Shown piece after piece: positions 8,836-14,426 of a DNA stretch of 19,261 nt. Both the position numbers and the translations under genes were made by a program. The notes under the pieces are model-generated. The model was not told the DNA's origin and did no database searches. It saw only the letters and a program-made list of their open reading frames with translations. The stretch is from positions 1 through 19,261 of the forward strand of contig NZ_KB908039.1 of NCBI RefSeq assembly GCF_000382305.1, read 5' to 3'. The DNA comes from Vitreoscilla stercoraria DSM 513 (GTDB taxonomy: Bacteria; Pseudomonadota; Gammaproteobacteria; Burkholderiales; Neisseriaceae). Numbering within the stretch: the first letter of the stretch is position 1; each line of letters opens with the position of its first letter.

Positions 8836-10263
8836 ATGCAACAACACATACATATCATCGGCATTGCCGGTACATTCATGGGCGGGATTGCTGCCATTGC
8901 CAAAGAGGCGGGTTTTAAGGTTACAGGTTGTGATGCCAAAATTTACCCACCAATGAGCACACAATTGGAAGAATTGGGTATTGATGTGGTAGAGGGTTTT
9001 GAGCCTGAACAATTAGACCAATTTCCAGCCGATATTTATGTGATTGGCAATGTGGCTAAGCGCGGTATGCCGGTGATAGAGGCGATTTTAAATCGTGGTT
9101 TACCGTATATTTCAGGACCGCAATGGTTGGCTGAAAATGTATTGCACAAATTGTGGGTGTTGGCTGTGGCGGGCACACATGGCAAAACCACCACAGCCTC
9201 TATGTTGGCGTGGATTTTGGAAGATGCAGGTTTGGCACCAGGTTTTTTGATCGGTGGCGTGCCACAAAACTTTTCTGTTTCAGCCCGCTTGCCACAAATC
9301 TCGGTACAAGATGGTTTTAAAACACCTCAAGGCATTGAGCAAGCCAGTTTCAGCGAGCGCAGTCCATTTTTTGTGATTGAAGCCGATGAGTACGACACGG
9401 CATTTTTTGACAAGCGTTCTAAATTTGTTCATTACCGTCCACGCACCGCTGTTTTGAACAATCTTGAGTTTGATCATGCCGATATTTTTCCTGATTTAGC
9501 TGCCATTGAACGTCAATTCCACCATTTGGTGCGCACGGTACCTAGTGAAGGCTTGGTGTTGAGCAATGCCACGCAGCCAGCTTTAGAGCGTGTTTTAGAG
9601 CAAGGCGTTTGGACACCTGTGGAGGCATTTGGCAGCGATACAGGTTGGCAAGTGGTCAATGTGGTGTCTGAAGGCGTGTTTGATGTGGCATACCAAGGTC
9701 AAATTTTAGGTCACATTGATTGGACATTATTGGGTGAACACAATCGCATGAATGCATTGGCTGCGATTGCTGCGGCACGCCATGTTGGTGTGGATGTCAC
9801 CACTGCGTGTGCGGCATTGTCTAAATTTCAGAATGTGAAGCGTCGCATGGAAATCAAAGGCGTTGCTGCAGGTGTGACGGTTTATGATGATTTTGCACAC
9901 CATCCTACTGCGATTGCGACGACTGTGGCGGGCTTGCGCGGCAAGATAGGTTCAGCACGCATTTTGGCGGTATTGGAGCCACGCTCGAATACAATGAAAT
10001 TGGGCACGATGAAAGCGGCTTTGCCTGAGAGTTTACAGGACGCTGATTGTGTGTTTTGTTACAGTGGCGGTGTCGATTGGGATGTACAGGACGCTTTGTC
10101 ACCATTAGGTGATGTGTTGCATGTTGAGGTGCAATTAGATGTCTTGGTTGCCCAGATTGCGGCTTTTGCACAAGCAGGTGACCATATTTTGGTAATGAGT
10201 AATGGTGGTTTTGGTGGTATACATCAAAAATTATTAGAGGCCTTGGCGCAAAAAGGAGCATAG
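8836..10263 (+). CDS. mpl: UDP-MurNAc:L-Ala-gamma-D-Glu-meso-DAP ligase
   Basis: Mur-ligase-family enzyme of cell-wall recycling: it attaches recovered murein tripeptide to UDP-MurNAc using ATP. The product is 475 residues (family ~455-465). Features seen: N-terminal Rossmann-like HIHIIGIAGTFMGGIA; the Mpl-type ISGPQWLAENVL; the ATP P-loop GTHGKT at 113-118; VIEADEYDTAFFDKRSKFVH; LNNLEFDHADIF; the central GEHNRMNALAAIAAA; and C-terminal DDFAHHPTAI and LEPRSNTMKLG. The start is the ATG at 8836, giving the conserved N-terminus; an in-frame TTG at 8806 would add ten residues. No strong ribosome site is seen. Two uptake-sequence copies lie near the 3' end. It is followed after 2 bp by a small tautomerase gene. 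Confidence 0.96.
   Translation: MQQHIHIIGIAGTFMGGIAAIAKEAGFKVTGCDAKIYPPMSTQLEELGIDVVEGFEPEQLDQFPADIYVIGNVAKRGMPVIEAILNRGLPYISGPQWLAENVLHKLWVLAVAGTHGKTTTASMLAWILEDAGLAPGFLIGGVPQNFSVSARLPQISVQDGFKTPQGIEQASFSERSPFFVIEADEYDTAFFDKRSKFVHYRPRTAVLNNLEFDHADIFPDLAAIERQFHHLVRTVPSEGLVLSNATQPALERVLEQGVWTPVEAFGSDTGWQVVNVVSEGVFDVAYQGQILGHIDWTLLGEHNRMNALAAIAAARHVGVDVTTACAALSKFQNVKRRMEIKGVAAGVTVYDDFAHHPTAIATTVAGLRGKIGSARILAVLEPRSNTMKLGTMKAALPESLQDADCVFCYSGGVDWDVQDALSPLGDVLHVEVQLDVLVAQIAAFAQAGDHILVMSNGGFGGIHQKLLEALAQKGA
10034..10045 (-). repeat. Uptake-sequence-like 12-mer (11/12) in mpl
   Basis: TACAGGACGCTG on the plus strand, one mismatch to the complement of AAGCGTCCTGTA. Confidence 0.5.
10085..10096 (-). 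repeat. Uptake-sequence-like 12-mer in mpl
   Basis: Exact copy of the 12-mer, 51 bp after the previous one and in the same orientation. Confidence 0.55.
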
Positions 10264-10265
10264 AC

Positions 10266-10631
10266 ATGCCTCATTTGATTTTATCGGTCAGTGCACCATT
10301 GGCAGAGCACAAAATACACTTGTTAAAAACAGCACATCAAGCCATGTTGTCGACCCAGATTGCTCCTGCATTGGATGTAAAATCCCGCGTGATGGTTTGG
10401 GATGATTTTATGGTGGGGCAGGGCAGTGATGATGCATTTGTACACGTTGAAATTCGTCTTTTACAAAAGCCTGAGCGCACCAATGAAGTGCAAAAAGCTT
10501 TGTCTGATGCAGTCATACAAGCTTTACAACAGGTTATTTTGGCAAAAGATAGGGCTGTGCAAGTGAGCTGCGAGATTGTATTGATGAATGCCGCCGTATA
10601 TGGCAAAGTCAAAATAGAAGCCTTTCAATAA
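10266..10631 (+). CDS. Tautomerase-superfamily protein, 5-carboxymethyl-2-hydroxymuconate isomerase type
   Basis: A 121-residue protein beginning MPHLILSVSAPL, like the CHMI/HpaF family (MPHLI-), in which the N-terminal proline, exposed after Met removal, is the catalytic base. VHVEIRLLQKPERTNEV in the middle and VSCEIVLMNAAVYGKV near the end also fit. CHMI isomerises an intermediate of homoprotocatechuate breakdown, but no other hpa genes are nearby. The real substrate here is therefore unknown and the family name may be only structural. It starts 2 bp after the mpl stop with AAGGAG upstream, so it is translated from the mpl transcript. A terminator made of an uptake-sequence pair follows. 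Confidence 0.85.
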   Translation: MPHLILSVSAPLAEHKIHLLKTAHQAMLSTQIAPALDVKSRVMVWDDFMVGQGSDDAFVHVEIRLLQKPERTNEVQKALSDAVIQALQQVILAKDRAVQVSCEIVLMNAAVYGKVKIEAFQ

Positions 10632-10653
10632 AATTTGTTTATTTTATGATTGG

Positions 10654-10689
10654 AAGCGTCCTGTGTAAGTATTTACAGGACGCTTTTTT
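10654..10689 (+). terminator. Terminator built from inverted uptake sequences, after the tautomerase gene
   Basis: AAGCGTCCTGT (10654-10664) and ACAGGACGCTT (10675-10685) form an 11-bp perfect stem with a 10-nt loop, followed by Ts to 10689. Paired uptake sequences as terminators are well known in Neisseria. It closes the mpl operon. Confidence 0.85.
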
Positions 10690-10736
10690 AATATGCATAT
10701 ATTTTTTTAATTCTTAAATTAACATAATGTATTTAC

Positions 10737-10774
10737 ATTTTTAAGTATTTTAAAAAATTAAAATACTTAAAAAT
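10737..10774 (-). terminator. AT-only perfect inverted repeat after the TetR gene
   Basis: Arms ATTTTTAAGTATTTTAA (10737-10753) and TTAAAATACTTAAAAAT (10758-10774) are perfectly complementary over 17 bp around a 4-nt loop. It begins 10 bp downstream of the stop of the minus-strand TetR gene. It may end that transcript, although the stem has only one G-C pair per arm, unlike a classical terminator. Confidence 0.45.
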
Positions 10775-10783
10775 CAAAAAATA

Positions 10784-11392
10784 TCAACACTTAAAAATTA
10801 ACCTAACATTTTCCACAAATAAAACCATCAAATCCATCGGTTCATCTCGTACCAAAACCCCATTGTGAACCATCACCATCCAAATCGGTGCATTAATTAA
10901 CAAAGCCGTTGCGGCAGTATCAATAGAAGAGGGCAATTCTTGTCTATCAATGGCAATTTGTAATAATTTTTGAATTTCTTGATTCCATGGGGTATAAATT
11001 TTTTGACGATATAAGTCTGTCAAATGAGGAAATTGATTGCCTTCACTCAAAATCAATCTTGCCATATGTGCCCGACCTGAAGATTCAATATTGCTGACCG
11101 AAGCGACCATTTTTTCTACAATAAAATCCGCCACAGTTTGATTGTCAGGTAAATCTACACTTTGAATCGGATCTAAAGTTTCTTCAATCAAATAATCAAT
11201 CACACCTTCAAACAATGCATCTTTGGTATCAAAATACGAGTAAATAGTGCCTTTGCCTAATCCTGCTGCAGATGCAATAGCCGCAACTTTGCTATTGGCA
11301 AATCCCAATTCAATAAACGAGTCTAAAGCTGCCAAAATAATTTTTTGGCGTGTTTCAGCCGTTTTTTCAACAGAAAGCCCACGTTTTTTCAT
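10784..11392 (-). CDS. TetR/AcrR-family transcriptional repressor
   Basis: A 202-residue regulator. The N-terminal helix-turn-helix covers about residues 14-60: RQKIILAALDSFIELGF, then KVAAIASAAGLGKGTIYSYF and the typical DTKDALFEGV. The remainder is a mostly helical ligand-binding/dimerisation domain with no recognisable ligand signature. AAGGATGG lies upstream of the ATG at 11392. It is divergent from the MFS transporter at 11484, and the 91 bp between them holds two palindromes of TetR-operator type. The likely role is repression of the exporter and of itself, released by an unknown compound. Confidence 0.92.
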   Translation of the reverse strand: MKKRGLSVEKTAETRQKIILAALDSFIELGFANSKVAAIASAAGLGKGTIYSYFDTKDALFEGVIDYLIEETLDPIQSVDLPDNQTVADFIVEKMVASVSNIESSGRAHMARLILSEGNQFPHLTDLYRQKIYTPWNQEIQKLLQIAIDRQELPSSIDTAATALLINAPIWMVMVHNGVLVRDEPMDLMVLFVENVRLIFKC

Positions 11393-11417
11393 ATTTCTAC
11401 CATCCTTAATTCAAACA

Positions 11418-11439
11418 AAATTGACTCGCGGGTCAATTT
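11418..11439. promoter_or_regulatory. TetR operator 1
   Basis: AAATTGAC (11418-11425), 6-bp spacer, GTCAATTT (11432-11439). The core TTGACT-N4-GGTCAA is shared with operator 2 and resembles the RutR/TetR-type TTGACC...GGTCAA site. It lies 26 bp upstream of the TetR start codon. Confidence 0.75.
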
Positions 11440-11450
11440 GTAATTAAAAT
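11421..11450 (+). promoter_or_regulatory. Candidate sigma-70 promoter of the MFS gene
   Basis: A -35 of TTGACT (11421-11426), 18-bp spacer and -10 of TAAAAT (11445-11450). The -35 lies in operator 1 and the -10 touches operator 2, so repressor bound at either site would block RNA polymerase. Confidence 0.5.
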
Positions 11451-11471
11451 TGACTTAATGGTCAATTTTAA
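11444..11471. promoter_or_regulatory. TetR operator 2
   Basis: TTAAAATTGAC (11444-11454) and GTCAATTTTAA (11461-11471) are perfect 11-bp arms around a 6-bp spacer. The centre is 29 bp from that of operator 1, and the site ends 12 bp before the MFS start codon. Confidence 0.78.
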
Positions 11472-11483
11472 CGAGTATCTCTC

Positions 11484-12662
11484 ATGCAGTCATCTATTTT
11501 TCAACAACGCAATGCAGTTGAATATCTCATATTAAGTTTAAGCTTGTGTTTGGGTGTGATGAGTACTGCATTGGCAAGCCCTTTGTATGCTATTTATGTC
11601 ACACAATGGCATTTAAGTACAACCGAAGTTGGCTACGCTTTCATCACTTATATGATAGGGGTGGTATTTTCTTTATTGTTTCTAAATGGCTTAGCAGGAA
11701 AACATGGTTATAAAAAAGAGGTGATGTTGGGTTTATTCATCAACATTATGGCTTTGGCTTATTCTGCACTTGCCAATAATATTTGGCATTTGTGTACGTC
11801 ACGATTCTTAATTGGTATCGCCTCTGGCTTACTCACCACTGCCACCATGAATGGCTTAAGTGATAAATATCCATTTCCCAACAAAGCCAAAGCAGGAAAA
11901 TTGTCGTCTATTGTAACGGTTATCGGTTTTTCTTTAGGACCTATTTTTGGCGGTTTGGTCGCAGATAGCAGTCAAACACCATTAAGTACGCCATATTGGA
12001 TTGTCTGCGCAGGTTCGATAGTGGTTTTTTTGGCTTGTTTTGGGATTCGTTATCAACATCAAACTTCTCACAAACTGATCAAACCACGAATGTGGAATAC
12101 ACCTAAAACATCTGAAAATAAACGTATTTTTTGGCCATATGCCTTGGCAGCCTCAGCATGTTTTGGTGTTTTTAGCTTGTATGCTGCATTAGCAGGATCG
12201 ATGCTGGCACAACTGCCTTTACCCAAATCTGCCACTTTAACCGGCTTGTCTATTTCAATCATTTTATTTATTTCCACCATTGTTCAAATGACATGCAAGG
12301 GTATGAAGGAATCTTTGAGCTTGTCTTTTGGCATGATTTTATTAACCTTGGGCTGCTTGGGTCTCATCTTATTACAATTGACACATGCCAATTTGTGGTT
12401 GGCCATCAGCATCATCAGCATCGGTATAGGGCATGGTTTAAGCTTGAATCCTGCTTATTATTTGATTGATAAAATCTCACGTGCAGAAAATCCTGCCATT
12501 TTTTCAACTTTTTTATTGGTCGGTTATCAAGGCACTATTTGGCCAATTTTATTATCAAGTAAATTAATTGATTTATATGGTTATTTGGTGTCTTTGAGTG
12601 TGTTTGCTGGATTGGTGATCGCCATTTTTGCATGGGTTGCGATTCAAATACGTTCACATTGA
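11484..12662 (+). CDS. MFS transporter, drug-exporter-like
   Basis: A 392-residue inner-membrane protein with about 12 hydrophobic segments, the usual size for 12-TM major facilitators. The first helices run from about residue 13; the loop LNGLAGKHGYKKEVMLG between TM2 and TM3 corresponds to the conserved MFS G-x-x-x-D/G-R-x-G-R/K-K motif in degenerate form; SRFLIGIASGLLT is TM4; a hydrophilic loop near residues 190-215 separates the halves. Divergence from a TetR gene with paired operators suggests inducible efflux. The substrate cannot be inferred. Codons are more AT-rich than in sox or mpl. The ribosome site is weak (ACGAG) and the start is the ATG at 11484. Confidence 0.88.
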   Translation: MQSSIFQQRNAVEYLILSLSLCLGVMSTALASPLYAIYVTQWHLSTTEVGYAFITYMIGVVFSLLFLNGLAGKHGYKKEVMLGLFINIMALAYSALANNIWHLCTSRFLIGIASGLLTTATMNGLSDKYPFPNKAKAGKLSSIVTVIGFSLGPIFGGLVADSSQTPLSTPYWIVCAGSIVVFLACFGIRYQHQTSHKLIKPRMWNTPKTSENKRIFWPYALAASACFGVFSLYAALAGSMLAQLPLPKSATLTGLSISIILFISTIVQMTCKGMKESLSLSFGMILLTLGCLGLILLQLTHANLWLAISIISIGIGHGLSLNPAYYLIDKISRAENPAIFSTFLLVGYQGTIWPILLSSKLIDLYGYLVSLSVFAGLVIAIFAWVAIQIRSH

Positions 12663-12669
12663 TAGACAT

Positions 12670-12715
12670 GATAAAATAAGCGTCCTGTAAACATTTACAG
12701 GACGCTTATTTTATC
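12670..12715. terminator. Bidirectional terminator made of inverted uptake sequences
   Basis: A perfect 22-bp inverted repeat, 12670-12691 with 12694-12715, containing AAGCGTCCTGTA in both orientations (12678-12689 and 12696-12707), flanked by A- and T-rich arms so that each strand ends in Us. It lies between the convergent MFS and NUDIX genes and should stop transcription from both sides. Confidence 0.9.
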
Positions 12716-12723
12716 ACCGACGT

Positions 12724-13269
12724 TTATATTGAATTCGTATTTGCCAACCAATAATACAACGCCACCAAAGTCTTGCCATCAGCAATGCGATTGTGTTGTA
12801 AAGCGTCCTGAACTTGTTCACGATTCATCATCACCAATTCCACAAATTCATCTTCATCGGCAGTAGCGATACTGTTTTGAACAATGCCTTCGGCCACATA
12901 CAAATACATTTTTTCATCGCAAAAACCAGCTACAGTATAAAACGTGTGTATCAAACGCATGGATTGAGCGGTGTAGGGCGTTTCTTCAGCCAATTCACGA
13001 AATGCACATTCACTCGGGTCTTCGCCTTGTATATCCAATTTTCCCGCAGGAATTTCCAATAATTCTGTACCGCAAGCATGGCGATATTGACGCACCAAAA
13101 TCACTTCTTGATGTTCCGTAACAGCTAATACGGCTACCGCACCAGGATGTCTAACCACTTCGCGTGTCGCGGTTTTATCATTGGGTAAAATCACAGTATC
13201 CACACTGACTTTGATAATCTTGCCATCAAAAATGGCTTGTGATGCAAGCAAGGTTTCTTGTAAAGACAT
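12724..13269 (-). CDS. NUDIX hydrolase, ADP-ribose pyrophosphatase-like
   Basis: A 181-residue cytoplasmic hydrolase that would cleave ADP-ribose or a similar nucleoside diphosphate. Seen: RHPGAVAVLAV and EVILVRQYRHACG typical of ADPRases, then LEIPAGKLDIQGEDPSECAF running into the NUDIX core RELAEETPY, and the downstream FYTVAGFCDEKMYLYVA. Two details differ from the textbook GX5EX7REUXEEXGU box: there are six residues between the first Gly and Glu, and the final Gly is Pro. The REUXEE core needed for metal is intact. An uptake-sequence copy (11/12) lies at 12801-12812. It appears to be transcribed alone. Confidence 0.9.
   Translation of the reverse strand: MSLQETLLASQAIFDGKIIKVSVDTVILPNDKTATREVVRHPGAVAVLAVTEHQEVILVRQYRHACGTELLEIPAGKLDIQGEDPSECAFRELAEETPYTAQSMRLIHTFYTVAGFCDEKMYLYVAEGIVQNSIATADEDEFVELVMMNREQVQDALQHNRIADGKTLVALYYWLANTNSI
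12801..12812 (+). repeat. Uptake-sequence-like 12-mer (11/12) in the NUDIX gene
   Basis: AAGCGTCCTGAA, differing from the main form only by A for T at position 11. Confidence 0.5.
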
Positions 13270-13399
13270 ATCTCAACTCATTTACAGATAAAAATAAAGT
13301 GTAACCAAAATAACAGAAGTAGACACTGAAAAAATTAAATTTTCAAAGAAGGGTGCACATTGATTTCATAAAAATGAATTTTAAACTGAGAGTTCTATA

Positions 13400-13427
13400 A
13401 TTTAACATAATATATATTATGCGTAAT
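13400..13427 (-). other. dif-like XerC/XerD recombination site, left junction of the prophage
   Basis: Read on the minus strand: XerC-type arm ATTACGCATAA, 6-bp centre TATATA, XerD-type arm TTATGTTAAAT. From memory it matches the gonococcal dif at 25 of 28 positions and E. coli dif at 24 of 28; the XerD arm is identical and the differences are in the XerC arm and centre. The NUDIX gene lies on the XerD side and the phage genes begin on the XerC side. The matching right junction should lie beyond the window. Confidence 0.85.
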
Positions 13428-13438
13428 TGGATACTCAG

Positions 13439-13453
13439 TGGAATTTTATTCCA
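13439..13453 (-). terminator. Small hairpin downstream of the phage repressor gene
   Basis: TGGAAT (13439-13444) and ATTCCA (13448-13453) pair around TTT, 5 bp beyond the stop of the minus-strand gene. There is no clear T run, so a terminator role is weak. Confidence 0.25.
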
Positions 13454-13458
13454 AAATT

Positions 13459-13788
13459 TCAATTATTATTAAATCTACGCTTTTTATAAAATCCCATCGG
13501 AACAGCTACATTGTAAGTCTTCATCACCGATTTGAAATATTCAGTTTTCAAAAATTCTTTCTCCTCTTCACGTGCCTTGTAATACTCACAAGATATAAAA
13601 ACCTGTAACGGGTCTAGGCTCAATGCTTGAGCAATCATGATTTTCTTCGCAAGCGGTAGTTTTCTTGAGCCTCGTCTTAGCTGTGCCATCTCAGCCGTTC
13701 CAAAGCCCCAATGCAAACCTAATTTGTAATCTGATTCAATATTTTTTTCCCGTTTGTATAAGTCAATCCATTGAGCTTGAGTTTGCAT
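13459..13788 (-). CDS. Phage repressor-like DNA-binding protein (DUF3693/Cro-like)
   Basis: A 109-residue protein with an HTH_3-like N-terminal half: a leading helix around IDLYKREKNIESDYKLGLH, then FGTAEMAQLRRGSRKLPLAK as the probable recognition part and KIMIAQALSLDPLQVF as closing helices. This is the layout of small filamentous-phage regulators (DUF3693 type; functional counterpart of RstR). The C-terminal ~30 residues are basic (FYKKRRFNNN at the end). The start at 13788 has AAAAGGAAAAAG just upstream. It is divergent from the phage gene block, as expected for a repressor of phage replication. The protein family call rests on pattern only. Confidence 0.7.
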   Translation of the reverse strand: MQTQAQWIDLYKREKNIESDYKLGLHWGFGTAEMAQLRRGSRKLPLAKKIMIAQALSLDPLQVFISCEYYKAREEEKEFLKTEYFKSVMKTYNVAVPMGFYKKRRFNNN

Positions 13789-13917
13789 AGCTTTTTCCTT
13801 TTCGCAATTTTATTGCTATTGTTTCATATTTTTTTGGACTGTCAATCCTATTATTTTTTCCTCACTATAAATATTATTCGCTCATGTTTATTGAAACACC
13901 ATGTTAAGGGAAAGAAC
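13789..13917. promoter_or_regulatory. Divergent control region of the prophage
   Basis: This AT-rich 129-bp stretch separates the repressor-like gene from the early genes. For the minus strand there is a consensus -35 TTGACA (complement at 13840-13845) with a weak -10 AACAAT 16 bp away (13818-13823). For the plus strand a TATAAA at about 13866-13871 may be a -10. Short inverted repeats GCAA-TTTTA-TTGC (13804-13816) and GTTTCA/TGAAAC (from 13821 and from about 13891) are possible repressor sites. Confidence 0.4.
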
Positions 13918-14121
13918 ATGACTATGAATAATAAGCCTCTACCACCACATGACAAGCACACTGCTTATATAGAAATCAGTAAAGCTGGTTCAAAGTTCTT
14001 GTGTGTCTTGTTGGATTCTTCTACTCGTCAGCCTTTGCGCTCTTTCAATACAAAGCGTGAATGTCAAAAATTTGCTGCCGCCCATCAATTGGATTTCGTA
14101 TTCGTTGGGGGTGCAAAATGA
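13918..14121 (+). CDS. Small phage protein of unknown function
   Basis: A 67-residue product starting MTMNNKPLPPHDKHTAYIEI. I do not recognise the family. It is basic, without a signal peptide or membrane segment, with a predicted strand-rich first half and a short helical RECQKFAAAHQ near the C-terminus. The start is set by AAGGGAAAG a few bases upstream; the frame is open further upstream but that part is hydrophobic and lies in the regulatory region. It is the first gene after the divergent control region and overlaps the next gene by 4 bp (ATGA). An early regulatory or replication-accessory role is plausible from position only. Confidence 0.7.
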   Translation: MTMNNKPLPPHDKHTAYIEISKAGSKFLCVLLDSSTRQPLRSFNTKRECQKFAAAHQLDFVFVGGAK

Positions 14122-14426
14122 GTTTTTCTGTTATTCATTCTCCTTTGGTTGCTCCTACTCGTTTTGCTCCAATTTCTGATTATCCTACTTTATCTGTTGT
14201 CCTTACTTGTGATTACAGTAATGAAAAAACGTCTTTTGTTGTTGTTCTTTTGAAGTGTTTTTCTAACTCTACTACTGCTGCTTTTAGTCTTGCTTCTTCT
14301 ACTGAATACTATTTAAGTAATTCTTTTAAAGATATGTATCTTCAGGCTCATCATTTAGCTGTTTCTTTAGACATTCCTTTTATTAATCATTCGTCTTTAA
14401 CTTTTAATGGTGAAAACAATGGTTAA
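14118..14426 (+). CDS. Small phage protein of unknown function, Ser/Thr-rich
   Basis: A 102-residue product starting MSFSVIHSPLVAPTRFAPIS. It is rich in Ser, Thr, Phe and Leu with almost all codons ending in T. There is no signal peptide; one moderately hydrophobic stretch, TSFVVVLLKCF, is too short for a sure membrane helix. It is coupled to the previous gene by an ATGA overlap, with GGGGGTG as ribosome site, and overlaps the start of the replication gene. I do not recognise it. The length of open frame and the coupled position favour a real gene. Confidence 0.6.
   Translation: MSFSVIHSPLVAPTRFAPISDYPTLSVVLTCDYSNEKTSFVVVLLKCFSNSTTAAFSLASSTEYYLSNSFKDMYLQAHHLAVSLDIPFINHSSLTFNGENNG

Noticed and set aside
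10717..10740. AT-rich stretch AAATTAACATAATGTATT that resembles half of a dif site
   Set aside because: Only the XerD-type half fits, with a gap; the XerC arm is absent. The good site is at 13400.
13771..13917. Upstream extension of the 67-residue phage gene with a hydrophobic N-terminus
   Set aside because: It covers the divergent promoter region and the start of the repressor gene; the ATG at 13918 has AAGGGAAAG.
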